A stretch of DNA of 64,000 nucleotides from Heligmosomoides polygyrus polygyrus (GCA_947396885.1 OX377204.1:40323975-40387974), one strand, 5' to 3'; counted from the stretch's first letter, positions 34,801-45,379 are shown. Translations and numbers: made by a program. The notes: a model not told the origin generated them from the letters alone.

Positions 34801-37527
34801 AGCTCGAGCTGAAAATGTCCCAACAAAACCTAGCTTCGATTAGGTTCAACATAATGGAAAAAACAAGGAAATTAGATGTATTATAAGTCAGGCACCTCTT
34901 ACGATTTACGGTTTACGATTTACGATTTACGGCGATTTTTCGTAATTACGATTTACGAATTACGAAATTGAGGGTTTCATTTACGCACACCCCTGGCTCA
35001 GACCCCTAGGGTGTTTAAGTCGGGTTGTCCCGCGGGTAGACTCATTCGCCCACGTTCAAGTCCAGCTTCGAGTGACTTCTGGTGGTGCTTCTCAGCATCC
35101 ACCTATAAGCTCAGTCGAGCCCTCATAACTGTCATGTTGGATCTTGTCGCTATTTCTCCTTAAGATTAGAACTCTGTAGGATGAAGTGGTGTTTCGAAGG
35201 ACAGTTTCGCGTTTTTCGACTTTTTCAGGCTCTGGCGAAGGCGAGGTCGCCGAAACGGAAGCCGAGTTGAATAAATGTGATAACAACCTTGGCTACCAGC
35301 TCAACAATACAACATCGATCTGAAATCAATATGTCAAGGTTTATTGAGAGTCGAACTTGGACACGTTTTTGTTGTTTTACGTCGATATTGCATGGGCTTC
35401 GTTTAGAAACACCTGCTTTATTTAGAAGTCAACATATCACATTTTCATCCAGAGCTGGTACTTCAGGGACGTGTGGAAACCTGACTAGCCCGATTAAATT
35501 AAAAGTTTATCTACAGCAGTTTGTATAATGGATCCCAGCATAGGCCAAAATTGCTGTCATGGCCTTGATGATAAGGTTTATGGCGTACCGGTGGCACGTC
35601 GATTTAATGAGGATTTTCACCCTCTCTGATAAGGGAGCTTTCCTGCGCGATTAAATGTGGCGGACTTGCAGCTTTCATGCCATTTTATTCTTCATGTTTT
35701 AGGTTGAACTCAAAGCTTTTCAAGTAGTGTTAGGTTGCCGCTGACAGGGTTTAGCAAATATCAGGCTGCCTCTATGGCAAAACTTCTGTGTCGCTGGAGA
35801 TAAACGACACGAATACAGTGGAAGAAGGGAAAATATTATATTTGGAATAGTATTTGTTGAAACCATATTGGGGTATGTATTTGAAGGCCCTAGCGCTATG
35901 GTATCCATTGTAAGGATTATTGAGTTTATCTCAGATTTGGGTCGTTGGTTGCGATTAAGAATGAAAGCGCTCAACCTGGAATCTTACCAGGGAATGGTCT
36001 CAGTATTGACATCTTAAGGCCCCCACAGACTTGCGGCGTCGCCGCTGCCCTATGCTAACCATAGGGCAGAGACGCAGAGCTCGCCGCCAGCGGCGCCGCT
36101 GGCGGAAATGACTTGAATCATTCCACCCGGCGGCGCCGCTCCATCGTCTGTCTGTCTGCGCTCTGCCCTTTCGCGGCGGGATCCAGAGCGGAGACGGTCG
36201 ATGCGGGCGCGCGATCGTCATCGGGGCGCGTTATTGTTAAGCACCAGTCGGTCCCGACTAGAAACAGTACAGTACCCCGCCGTCACCGCTCCCACTGATG
36301 ATGAGTCAAGCCGCTGAGCGGCGCCGCTCAGCGATTTCGCCCGCCGCTCGCCGCAGAAGTCTGCGGGGGCCTTTACAATGGCGATGGTGACAGAAGTTCT
36401 AAGCTAAAATGCTCATAATCATGAACAACTCAGCTGCGGGAGAAAAGATGGCGCCCGAATTGAGAAATCTGCCCCTGAGATAGGAGGCAATGGGCCTTCA
36501 CCAGTCTCGTTGTTTTCATCACGACATCCTCATTAGCAAACGTTCAGGCGCAATGTGACAACGGAGGGGTTAGTGATATTGAAAAAATATATATGCCTAG
36601 GTAGACATTTATGTAGCAATACAAAACCACTTGCCATTTAACCGGAATGGTGTCGGCTCCATGTTGCTTGGGGGGGGGGGTCGCCCGAGTAACTTAAAGC
36701 TTAAGGACAGATACTCCTCTTTTTTAATTTGCTTCCAAATTTTGGGCAAGGCAAGGGACTCCGGGGTGTAGGCAATTTAAACACGGGTGCGTAACTCGGC
36801 CATACCCCAGAGTCCCTTCCCTTGCCCAAATCTGAATCCCCTCGCTCTCATCCCCCTCGGCGCGCCTCCCCTTCCTCCCGAATCCACCCCCCTCGCTTTC
36901 ACCCCCCTCGGCGCGCCTCACCCTCCTCCCTTCCTCCCTCCCTCCCTCCCTCCCTCCCACATCATACACAATTAAAAAAAAAACCTCTAAAAAACTTTAA
37001 ACAAGAAAAATCATAAAAACTCACCGCGGCCGTGCAACGCGTGCGCCCGCCGGTGGAGTGGTCCGCTTGGAATGGTTTTTCGTCGCGCCGTCTCGCGCAC
37101 TCCACGCCTCCGTTCTACTCGGGCGCCCTCCCCCAAGCAACATTTAGCCGACACCATTCCGGTTAAATGGTAAGTGGTTTTGTATTGCTTACATAAGTGT
37201 CTACCTAGGCATATATATTTTTTTCAATTTCATTAACTCCTCCGTTGTCACATTGCGCCGACGTTCATCCGAAATGTTATCGAGGGAAGTAACGTTGCAC
37301 ATTTTCCTCACTTTTTTGTTATTCATATTCTTATTCTCTAGTGGTGCTTTAGAAAAGCTGAGGAGGAACATCTGGCCGCGTTTGGTCGTGAGCAAGGAGA
37401 GGGCGCGCAGTGGGATGAGATTGCGCGGCTCTGTGAAGCGAAAACTCAGCAGAAAGGTGGGAAAGACGTCAGCCGCCTCAAAAGCCTTTTGCTTCACCTC
37501 AAGGACCAGAATCAGAACCGCAAATGA
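22699..37527 (+). CDS. clic-1: Clathrin light chain gene, five coding exons
   Basis: Encodes the light chain that binds clathrin heavy-chain triskelia and regulates coat assembly on endocytic and trans-Golgi vesicles. Exons: 22,699-22,822 (or to 22,804), 22,900-23,025, 24,366-24,512, 31,396-31,507 and 37,353-37,527. Splice phases join without a break and give about 221 or 227 residues, the usual family size. Recognition rests on the N-terminal MTDPVADFLAREQ, the central heavy-chain-binding helix (IRRWREQQKILLEKK, then KKELEDWYKQRDAA) and the C-terminal DVSRLKSLLLHLK. Introns 3 (6.9 kb) and 4 (5.8 kb) are filled with transposons but all exons are intact. The gene symbol is by analogy with C. 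elegans. The identity is firm; the exon 1 donor is ambiguous. Confidence 0.92.
22900..23025 (+). CDS. clic-1: clic-1 exon 2
   Basis: Acidic segment QEDDEEQIADDFGAMMMG followed by a Gly/Pro-rich linker ending LDYQPNPPG. Acceptor TTTGAAAG| is atypical for a nematode; the donor is CCCAG|GTGATT. Enters in phase 1 and leaves in phase 1. Confidence 0.8.
23026..24365. other. clic-1 intron 2: element with 80-bp GC-rich terminal inverted repeats
   Basis: Arms 23,056-23,135 and 24,229-24,308 are near-perfect inverse complements (GGATCGTATTTAA(A/G)GATACAAA, then GCGACAGCGGTCGCGCGCGG), differing at about three positions. They bound a 1.25-kb insertion with no transposase frame. Inside are a C run at 23,639 and a perfect 13-bp-stem hairpin GTGCTCTCCTCCG at 23,888-23,919, followed by GGCAAGGGAGGGAACTCC. 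Nearly the entire intron is this element. Confidence 0.75.
24366..24512 (+). CDS. clic-1: clic-1 exon 3
   Basis: Acceptor AACTTTCAG| and donor AAAAAGG|GTGCG. Encodes VPLVNGNGVNSHHS, a Ser/Pro linker, then ENIRRWREQQKILLEKK, the start of the heavy-chain-binding helix. Enters phase 1, leaves phase 1. Confidence 0.92.
26624..27812. repeat. Terminal-inverted-repeat element in clic-1 intron 3
   Basis: Left arm 26,663-26,735 (TTGACGGTTGGCTGGCGTTT, then CATTGGCTCGAAA and GTTGGCGCTGGA) pairs with right arm 27,741-27,812. The interior includes the GGGAAGGGACTCCAGGGTGT motif (27,369) shared with other elements of the window. No transposase. Confidence 0.65.
28275..28410 (-). repeat. tRNA-like SINE, minus strand (copy A)
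   Basis: On minus, TTGGTGTAACGGATCAGC, then a CCTGC/GCAGG stem around ACGGAA, then GATTCGGGTCAGAGC and CTTCGCCTGGCGCAAATA. The anticodon-like loop has six rather than seven bases and the B box is degenerate, so it is not a working tRNA. About 50 bp of body past the head (TTTTGACC...CTGTAACA) are shared with the copy at about 61,080-61,200. Confidence 0.55.
28888..29393. mobile_element. MITE, 506 bp, arms of about 75 bp
   Basis: Left arm from 28,888 (CGTTATAACGATCGCGTTTA, CCCCCGTGCAAT, GTGGTGGAGCGCG) pairs with the right arm ending at 29,393. The termini CGTTATAACG are themselves palindromic. No coding capacity. Related CGTTATAAC termini are seen at about 58,290-58,340. Confidence 0.75.
29481..29695. 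mobile_element. MITE, 215 bp, arms of about 57 bp
   Basis: The left arm starts TGCCTCGAGGTTGTTAGGTG and the right arm is its near-perfect inverse complement ending CACCTAACAACCTCGAGGCA; pairing continues inward through TATTTATTGGCCT to CCGTCTCGTC. The pair can fold into one hairpin in the clic-1 pre-mRNA. Confidence 0.85.
30300..31235 (-). mobile_element. Reverse transcriptase fragment (third family, copy B)
   Basis: Minus-strand pieces: KLKIPIGKGVRQGDTISPK-like motif B at about 31,200-31,150, LNWDDKGYLVDGKRISNLR, then FADDIVLISTTTAEFEEIL with intact ADD (about 31,085), and RRRCAAWAAFTSIREVSDQV with LSAMCYAPETWSDNK (30,898-30,700). 5'-truncated, frameshifted and antisense to clic-1. Same family as copy A at 11.06-13.2 kb but with the catalytic ADD retained. 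Confidence 0.8.
31396..31507 (+). CDS. clic-1: clic-1 exon 4
   Basis: Acceptor GTTTTCCAG| and donor AACAG|GTACG. Encodes DEAEEKKKNELRSAA, then KKELEDWYKQRDAALKLTK, the most diagnostic part of the clathrin light chain helix. Enters phase 1, leaves phase 2. Confidence 0.96.
32301..35312. mobile_element. Long terminal-inverted-repeat element interrupted by a hAT
   Basis: Arms of 296 bp: 32,301-32,596 and 35,017-35,312 pair along their length. Landmarks are TTGTTGAGCTGGTAGCC, TTTCGGCGACCTCGCCTTCG, GATCCAACATGACAGTTATG and GAGTCTACCC. Without the hAT the element would be about 0.88 kb. No transposase. A related TTCGGCGGCTTCGCCTTG block is at about 46,343 in the second gene. Confidence 0.85.
32869..34995. 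mobile_element. Non-autonomous hAT transposon
   Basis: Termini TAGGGGTGTGCGTAA (32,869) and, inverted, CAGGGGTGTGCGTAA (ending 34,995). The flanks GTTCAGAC (32,861-32,868) and GCTCAGAC (34,996-35,003) are an 8-bp target duplication with one mismatch, the hAT signature. Subterminal regions at both ends carry many TTTACGATTTACGA repeats, the expected kind of transposase-binding array. The 2.1-kb interior has no recognisable transposase, only short open frames, plus a perfect inverted repeat TTTTCCATACCTGCTGGGT (34,003-34,021 against 34,033-34,051). Confidence 0.85.
36016..36374. mobile_element. GC-rich MITE, about 360 bp
   Basis: Termini AAGGCCCCCACAGACTT and, inverted, AAAGGCCCCCGCAGACTT. The flanks read TTA on both sides. 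The interior has palindromes such as GCCAGCGGCGCCGCTGGC and GCTGAGCGGCGCCGCTCAGC. No coding capacity. Confidence 0.7.
36547..37260. mobile_element. Terminal-inverted-repeat element 92 bp upstream of clic-1 exon 5
   Basis: Arms of about 145 bp: 36,547-36,690 and 37,117-37,260. Landmarks are GGCGCAATGTGACAACGGAG, ATATATATGCCTAGGTAGAC, CATTTAACCGGAATGGTGTC and TTGCTTGGGGG. Inside are a second hairpin (36,748-36,831, GGGCAAGG(C/G)AAGGGACTC arms) and a (CCCT)n run at about 36,927-36,958. No transposase. Confidence 0.8.
36927..36959 (+). repeat. (CCCT)n microsatellite
   Basis: About eight CCCT/TCCC units inside the inverted-repeat element of clic-1 intron 4. Confidence 0.85.
37353..37527 (+). CDS. 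clic-1: clic-1 exon 5, with stop
   Basis: Acceptor GTGCTTTAG|; the first base completes an Arg codon from exon 4. Encodes KAEEEHLAAFGREQGEGAQW, DEIARLCEAKTQQ and DVSRLKSLLLHLKDQNQNR, ending in TGA at 37,525-37,527. This is the C-terminal region of clathrin light chains, ordinarily involved in trimerisation and calmodulin contact. Confidence 0.95.
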
Positions 37528-38112
37528 GTGAGTTGCTTCGTTCGCTATTCCATCGAGGCGACCACATCCTTAGTCAGTTTCAGGTGATCCAAGGGCTTGA
37601 GAGACTTCGATATATTGCAAGATGGCCGTGTGTCTGCGTTACACAATTTTCTCGTGTTCTACATTTCACTTGAAGGATTCCGTGTTCTCCCCGAGGTTTC
37701 CATGTAGTTCCAGATGCTTGATTCCTGTCTGTTCCATAGTAGTGAGTCTGCGTTGTGATGTGTTTATGTGATTGTAGAGCGACAGATCCCTAGGCCTCTG
37801 TGTTAGGTCTTTCAGAGGGAAATCATCGTGTAAGATCTTATAGCGGTTTCCTGCGCCATTTCGCCATCGACCACCTGGTTCCGGTTCGCTTGGAGACCAG
37901 CATAATCGTTGTTTAACAACTTGGCCTCAAGTAGGAGAGGAGTTCATTCGCGAGGTGTTTCAAAGCAGAGAACGACTACTGGGATGGTTATTATTTGAGG
38001 ACTATTTATTGATTTTTCATGATTTCTCCTTTCTTCGCCGTTGCCGCATTGTAACCTATAAATACTATACAGTTTTATTTCTCATTTTGTGATACATACT
38101 GTAGAAAATAAA
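37528..38112 (+). terminator. clic-1: clic-1 3' UTR and likely poly(A) signal
   Basis: AATAAA at 38,107-38,112 is the first good canonical signal after the stop and would give a 3' UTR of about 0.6 kb. The next gene starts about 0.7 kb further. No other feature was seen in the interval. Confidence 0.45.
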
Positions 38113-38782
38113 GTGTTGAATTATGGAACCGGCTGCAGTGTTTCTATTTAGCGTTTAGCGCTATGTATTGTAGGATGACTTCCGAGACGATTTGTATCCG
38201 CAGTTGAGGGCAAAATGAGGTTGGAGTTTAACGGACTCCAGTTGTCGGCAAAATCTCGCTCAAAGGTCGCCTAGGAGGGCTGGTTGGGGCGTTGGTTCGA
38301 TTGTGGTGCGAATGCAGGTAGGAGTGGTGGGCACAGGGTCACCGATGAGATTCTTTTTTAGTTTTACTGTGTCGGAAGACTGTAGTCGTAGGTCTGGATT
38401 TTTTTGAAAATGAAATTCGCCTACACTGCCTTCAGAGGCTGCAGCGCCAGTCATTGGGCGGCCATTCTCAGGTCTCGTAAATTCGCATGTGTACCTGCCC
38501 ATCCCACAATGCCGATACCGTCTCACATTCGCGGTCCTTGAAAGCGCCCTAGGCGAAGTTGGGGTAAATCTGGCCATGACAAGTCATTGATATCTACCTG
38601 CCGTTTTAACGCGAAACTTTGAAAACGGTTGGTGTATTCGTGATCAGCACTCCAAATATCCTCTTTTGATGAGTTTTGGTGTTTTCTCGACCCTGGAGTG
38701 GTGTAAGTGCGGTGGTACAGAGTTGTACTGAGATGTGTTGTAGAGCTTCGCCTGTCTCTCCCCGAGCGAGGCCGGAAACGCG
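38113..38782. other. Interval between clic-1 and the coiled-coil gene
   Basis: No TTTCAG site directly before the proposed ATG. Overlapping open frames on minus (38,260-38,577 and 38,523-38,837) look protein-like (for example CEFTRPENGRPMTGAA) but match nothing I can name. TGATCAGCACTCCAAATA at about 38,641 resembles the dispersed GCTGATCACGAA repeat. Confidence 0.35.
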
Positions 38783-38801
38783 ATGGAAGGCAGCAGACAT
38801 G
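38783..38801 (+). CDS. Coiled-coil gene exon 1, tentative
   Basis: ATGGAAGGCAGCAGACATG followed by the donor GTTAGT, ending in phase 1, which matches the two-base start of exon 2. Intron 1 would be 71 bp. This is the nearest start compatible with the phase; an earlier exon is possible. Confidence 0.4.
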
Positions 38802-41800
38802 GTTAGTGGTGAACCGTGGCGTTCGCGTGTAGAACATGTCCTTGAAGCCTTGTCATTGTTGAGAGCCGTCAGCAGAGGAGTTGCTGGAGTTGATCGAAAA
38901 GCAGGAGGAGATGATAGAGTGTCTCGGCAAGAAGTTGGAGCTGAGTAACGACGAGATTCGCGTGCTTCGAGAAGCTGATCAGAAGAGAGTGAGCTTTGCT
39001 CTTCAATTCTCCAATGTTTGTTCTAGAAGATGTGCTCCACTTTTCTATGGGTAGTCAGACAGCTTCTTCCGTGTAAGTTATAATCAGAGTGATTACCAGT
39101 CTGCATACTGCCAGGATAGTGGATTCAGTGCAGCTTCTCATTTAAATCGAGGTGAAGCTCTATGTTGCATAAGGTCGCCGTTCGTTCGATCAATAGGCTT
39201 ATAGCCATAGTAATGTATTCTTGGTGTTCAAGTCGTTTGGCACTAGCACTGCGGCTATAAGCCAGCATATAACATCGATAGTCCGATTAGGTTCAGGTGA
39301 AATGAATTGAATAATTGCGACTAGTTCTTGTAGGCACAGATCTAGGAGGGGGAGAGGTTCAAGGTCGTGCTCACATATCACATCGTTTTATCCGCATCTA
39401 ACAAGGAGGTCCAATCATGCAATGCCTCAGTAATCTGACTCATCGTAAACTTCTGACTTCTAAAACTGTTGATGCGGAGAAAGAAAAAGGTAAACGTCCT
39501 CCTAAACGTTCAACATTTGAAAAGCCATCCCGTTGCCATTCATGGTTGTAAGTGCTTTGTTGCTTTTGATCTAGGCGTTCTTAGGCATCAACGGTCATTC
39601 ACATTTCTGTAGTATTCTAGTCATTCGGTGGAATCCTTACCAGTCGCTCAGGATGACATAGTTGAGCGGTTGTTGAAGCTGCTGTCGAGTATTGTCCACT
39701 GATGGTTTGTTTCTAGCGTGCTTCTGAAGATGGGGCGAGGATGCTCGTGGAATCCGCGGAAAAGAAGGTCACTGCTGCAATGGCCGCTGTCGATTTACTA
39801 CAGGTAGGACCTGTGTACTTTTCTCATTGCTAATACCTTACATTAATCTTGGGTTTCATCAAGGCACAGAACGAAAGGCTGGAAAAAGAGCTGGAAGAGG
39901 TGAAAAAGAAGAACGAGGAGGAGAAACCGATAGCTTCTGTGATTCACCTACGCAGTAGAGTGAAGGAGGTACAAATCTTCGCTTTGCAGATAACGACTAT
40001 TGCATACGTTCTTTGTGCCGATCATGTGGTTTCGTTTCTTTGCATGAGGGTCATTTCATTTTTATTAGTTTTCGATCTTTTTCTCTCTTCCCAGGGTGGG
40101 CGCTGCACTTTCACGAGTTAGCCTACAGGCAACCCAGATGAAAATCTTGGTTGACCTAAGCGGTACCCGAGGCCGAGAACCTCCTCTTTCAATTGTTCTG
40201 CAAACGCTCATGTGCTATTTCCAACCACTTTTAGGCATTCGAACTTTAAAGGGTAAAGGGCGGCGTTAATGAAACCCTTTTTCACATGTTTGGTAGCGAC
40301 TCACTGACGCTGGAGGGGAGGATCGGTTGGCCTAGGTGGGAAATCTGAACCCAGAATTCGATTCGGGTTGCGGCTGTCGACGGCGCGTTCTCCGACTGTG
40401 TCTCCAAGCGCCATTCGAACGTCTAATATAGAAAGCAAGTGCTCCGACACGCCTAACGGCGTGTCTCGCACTTGTTACGACTTTGCTGCATTGCTGATCT
40501 ATGGAAAATAGTTTTTGTAAAACATAAAATTGCTAACATGGTGGCGATGTCCGTTCCTCCACGTTGTGCCACTGGAAACTGCTTGCTTTTTCGAGCCGAG
40601 CCAATCACGGGCAATCGAATGCAGGCGACAGGCCCTAGTGACAGGCCGGCCTACGAACATCCTGTGTCACACCATATGGTCGATGACGTTTCAGAGTTCT
40701 CGAGATAGTGCTACGGCGTCCGCGGGAACCGACGCGCACTCGCAAAGCCCGGCGAGTGTGAGAAGTATGCGAGGGTCCCTGATGCGAGGACGGCATCGTG
40801 GGCAACTGAGCTAGTCCGAAAGTCCCGTAACGTAGGCAAGACCCGCGTAGCAACGTTGAATGTTGACGGGCCGCTCGTGCGAGTTGGTTGAAGCACTGGA
40901 GCGAAGAAAGATAGACTTCTGTGCGGTGCAGGAGACGAGGTGGTCCTGCAGTGAGTCAAGGGACATAGGACGTGGCTTCAATGCAGTTCTGTGCGGCAGT
41001 CCCAGGACCACCAGTGGTGTCGGTATGATCGTTTCCGAACGATTTCGTGACTCGATTGTAAGCGTCGAGCGCTTTGACGATCGATTGAAGAAGATCGTCG
41101 TCGCCGCTAAGGAGCGACGATGTCATTTCTTTTCCGCGTATGCTCCGCAGACAGGTTGCTCCGAGCAAACCAAGGACGAGTTCTGGTCCCTGCTTAATGA
41201 GAAGACAGCGGAAGTGCCGTCACAAGACATGATTGTTATGGCAGGTGACCTTAATGGTCACGTCGGAGCAACGAAAGATGGTTACGGCTGTCATGGTGGT
41301 TTTGGCTATGGGTCACGCAACGCTGATGGTGAGCGTATACTTGAGTATGCCGACTCACATGACCTCACCATCGTGAATACCAAATTTCGAAAGCGTGACT
41401 CCCACCTCATCTCGTTTTATAGCGGGAACGCCAAAACGCAGATTGACTAAGTCCTTGTTAGGCGTCGCGACCAAGGTCTTGTCACAGACGCGAAGACCGT
41501 GCCGTATGAGACGGTTGCCACGCAACACCGTCCAGTGATCTGCTAGCTAAAGATCACACCTCCGAGTTGTAAACGTATTGAGCGATGCGGGACGGCTAGA
41601 ATCAAGTGGTGGCGACTGAAAGAGAAGGAAGCAGCTGTTATATCTCGCATTCGGTTGCCGACGGTAACAACTGTCGACGAAACCTGGAAGGATGCTACCG
41701 ATGTGATAACTCGGGCTGCGCGCCTCGAACTCGGCACAACGAAGCCTGGACGGCATTGGGTCGACAAGCAGGCTTGGCTATGGACTGACGATGTAAGAGA

Positions 41801-44800
41801 GAAGGTCAGGGAAAAGAAACGGCTATATCACGTTTTTATCGGTGATAAAACAGTCGATAATTGGCGGAATTATCGAGTAGCGAAGAAAGCGGCAAAGAAG
41901 GCAGTGGCCGTTGCTAAAGCCGCACACTACGCTGATGTGAGTGAAAAACTGGAGACGCGCGATGGCGAGCGTTGTCTTTACCGCCTCACCAAAGCTCGCT
42001 GTCGCCAAGCAGAAGACATCGAGAAGTTCTTTGGCATTAATGACGAGAACGGTCGTCTTCTGATGGATCGTAAGAGGGCTGTGAAGAGATGGCGCGAATA
42101 CTTCGAGGAAATCTCGAATGTTGAATTTGAACATCCTGCTGTTCCTTTCGCATCTCCTGTATACGGTCCCGTTCAGAAGATCATAGTGAGCGAAACTGAA
42201 GCAGCCCTGAGGAAGATGAAGTCAGGCAAAGCCACTGGTCCCGATGACCTGCCAGCTGAACTGTGGAAGTCGAAGGGCTGGTGCCCTGCTGTCTGGCTGA
42301 CTGAGTTTTTCAATCAGGTTGTTGCTGAGAAGAAAGTGCCTGAGGGTTGGCAGCAAAGCACGACTATTCCGATTTGGAAGAAGAAGGGCAGTCCTGCAGA
42401 CTGTGCTAGTTACCGTCCAATTCGCCTTCTTTCGCACACCATGAAAACCTTTGAGCGAATTGTCGATGGACGCATTCGGGATGTCGTTCAGCTTTCCAAT
42501 AGTCAGTGTGGTTTCGTTACCGGCTGTGGAACGGTTGAAGCCATACACGCCGTTCGTCTTCTGCTAGAGAAGCACCGCGAGAAACAGAAACCGGTGCATT
42601 TCGCCTTCCTGGACTTGAAGAAGGCCTTCGACCGCGTTCCGTGGGAAGTGATATGGTACGCGTTGCGACGACATGGTATCCCCGAAGAGCTTATTGATTG
42701 GGTGCGCATCCTCTACTCGTGCCCAATAAGCCGAGTGCGAGCACCAGCGGGCACCTCGATGGAGTTTCCAATCTCTGTCGGAGTGCACCAGGGATCTGCG
42801 CTCTCCCCACTGCTCTTCGTGGTCGTCATGGATGCAATTACACGCGATCTCCAAAGGGCAGCTCCTTGGACGCTGCTGTATGCCGATGACGTCATGCTTG
42901 CATGCGAAGACAAAGCATAGCTCGAGCGACAGGCACAGGCGAGGTGCGATCGCTTAGCATTGTTCGGACTCAAGCTGAGCGTCAAAAAGACGGAATACTT
43001 GACGACGGATGGGAATGAGCATGGATCCATTAAGATCAATGGTACTGAGCTCTCACGAGTTACATCTTTCAAGTATCTTGGATGAGCAATCACGTCCGAT
43101 GGCAGTCTAGAGTTGGAGGTGTGAGTGCAGCCTGGTCCAAATGGCGTTCGTTGACTGGGGTGCTTTGCGACAAGACAATACCTGAGTACCTCAAGTTAAA
43201 GGTGTATAGAGCAGTCGTCCGTCCAGTAGCGACGTACGGTGCTGAGTGCTGGCCCATGACGAAGGAAATTGAAAGCCGCCTCAGTGTAATGGAGACGAAA
43301 ATGCTAAGGTGGACGGCTGGAGGTGCGCGTTTGGACCGTGTTCGCAACGACGCCATACGACAGAGGTTCGGTGTCGCCTCGATAGCTGACAAGTTGCGCG
43401 AAGCACGTCTACGATGGTATGGCCACGTCCTTCGCGCTAACGACGACACCGTGTGTAAGATGTGAGTTCAGCAATTCAGTGAATCCAGGAATTAACTTTT
43501 TGTGTCAAATTATATATTGTCTGCCTTTTTAATGACTACCTCTTATTTTTTTCTCTTCCTTAGTGACTTTACTTGACTTTACTTTCGTCCTACAGTGGCC
43601 CCTCTTATCTGAGAAAGCTCCTTGCCATCCATTTTTTTTGTTGCTTTCTAAGTGGTTATTAAATACTTTGTGTATGGGTTACATAGCCAATCTTATGCGT
43701 GTTCTGTTTTTTACCCGGTTACAGAGTATGGATATTGGCAATAAACGAATAAACGAATAAACGAATAAGATTGGCCTGAATCTTGAGGTTCCTAGAAAAC
43801 GGCCCAGAGGACGCTCGAAACAACGTTGGCTAGATACGTTGCATATGGACTTGAAGTTAGCTGGTGTCCATCCCGACCAAGCGTTTGATCGGGAGAAGTG
43901 GCGTCACCTGACCAGAAGAGCGGACCCCGCCACTAAGCGGTACAAACGCTATTGAAAATGATGATGGTAAAATTGCTAACATCTAGAACCTGCTGCGTAC
44001 TTCATGCCATCAAGCCGTTCACCACTTCCGTGCATTCATCATAGACATTTTCTCCTTACCGGCCATTAACGTCATTGGTTTGTGCTGCGCAGTACTTCTG
44101 CCCCTCAGGTTGCTCCTCCGCAACCGTTCTCATGCTCTAGAGCTAGCGTTCCCAGATGTCACGACATGTCTTCCGAAGCCAGGTTCCCCCTCACTCGTTT
44201 CTTCTTACTGGATCTAATTGCTGGTCCGCCTTTACTGGTCTCCCCTTCCCCTCTTAAGTCTCCCATCTTCCTGTTCCCAACTCCTGCGCACTTTGTTTCC
44301 CTACTGACCTCCCACTGTTCCCTTCTTGCTGGTTCCCCGTCCTGGCCCCTCCTCCAGGTTGTTCCTTTCCTTCCTGGTCGCTCTACTGGTCCACCCTGAG
44401 GTCCCCCTTGCTGCCTTTCTCCACCACCCCCTTAGTGGTCTTTCCATGCTCACGGCAGACGTCGGTGACACGTATTCAGAATCAGGACGCTTGTTGAGCG
44501 ACATAGGGGACTCGTCCTCTGGATCGAGAAGCTCAAAAGACCCATCTTCCTAATCCAGAAGTTCGGAAGCGTTCGCAGTCGCCGCTGTGTCGACATGAAG
44601 AGGCTATGCCTATGGCCAATTCCTTGTTCTCCGTATGAATTCCCTTACGCCTCCATTCTTGTTGGTTCCCCTTCCTGGTCCCGTCTCCATATACCTTATT
44701 ACAGGAAGATTCCTCCTCTCGGGATCCTCCTTACTACTCTACCCCAATTAAGTAGCCCTTCCACGCTCACGACTCGACGATGGCGGGTGAACGCCCATTG

Positions 44801-45343
44801 CGCGACATCGGTGTCACATGTTCTAAATCCGGCCTTCCTTACTGGTAATGGATCGTAATGGATCGCCTTGCTGATCCTCCTTATTGGTAACTCCCTACTG
44901 GTCCCTCCTTAATGCCTAAACTCTTCTTGTTGCCACCTCCTGGCCTGCTTCATTGGTCCCCTATCGATCCTCCCTCCATCCCGATGCCTCCTCCAGATCG
45001 CTCCCTCCTGATCGCTGTCGATTCTCTACCCTCGAAGTCACCCTTCTACACTTAATCCTTTAGTGGTCTTCTCATGCTAATGGCACGAAGTCGACGGTAC
45101 GGCTTCTGAATCTGGACGCTCAGAAACGCGCATAGGTGCTGTTGTGTTAAGCAGTAAAGGGCTGCGCTTCCTCTGCTGCAGCAACATCCCACCTTCAATA
45201 GCAAATCTTGGCGGCGGTGTAGACGACGAGGCGTATCTCACTTAGGTTAGATCACTCGACCGCCCTGCTGTGAATGATGCGGCGTATTTCACATAGGTTA
45301 GATCACTCAAACATCATCGACCGCTAACTCAATTAGATAGTGG

Positions 45344-45379
<36 letters not shown>

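Larger units (their letters stand above)
31508..37352. other. clic-1 intron 4 (5.8 kb), repeat-filled
   Basis: From left to right: a partial Tc/mariner-like end at about 32,103 (ACAGGGTGTATCAAAAAGTG), a long inverted-repeat element (32,301-35,312) with a hAT inside it, a GC-rich MITE (about 36,016-36,374) and another inverted-repeat element (36,547-37,260) ending 92 bp before exon 5. 31,508-32,100 and 35,320-36,010 hold nothing I recognise. Confidence 0.6.
40540..43967 (+). mobile_element. RTE element of the second subfamily (copy 1), decayed, nearly full length
   Basis: Bounded by a perfect 15-bp target duplication TAAAATTGCTAACAT (40,525-40,539 and 43,968-43,982), in intron 4 of the coiled-coil gene and in the same orientation. 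The 5' end is GGTGGCGATGTCCG, the 3' end GAAAATGATGATGG. The single ORF is broken. Relative to copy 3, about 8 bp are missing in the endonuclease start near 40,857. Stops occur at 41,448 (after KTQID), near 41,544 and at 42,918. There is another stop near 43,083 and a frameshift near 43,120. A 304-bp insertion lies at 43,462-43,765. Endonuclease motifs ([21 protein letters not shown]) and reverse transcriptase motifs ([27 protein letters not shown]) remain legible. Confidence 0.93.

Noticed and set aside
38260..38837. Two minus-strand frames between the host genes
   Set aside because: Protein-like in composition but no recognised family, no start or splice context, and they overlap the probable start region of the coiled-coil gene on the other strand. 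Left as undecided.
43462..43765. Possible intron within the RTE reading frame (begins near GTGAG, contains CAG sites)
   Set aside because: It is flanked by a TAAGAT duplication and ends in an AATAAACG tail, and sibling copies lack it; a transposon insertion explains it better.
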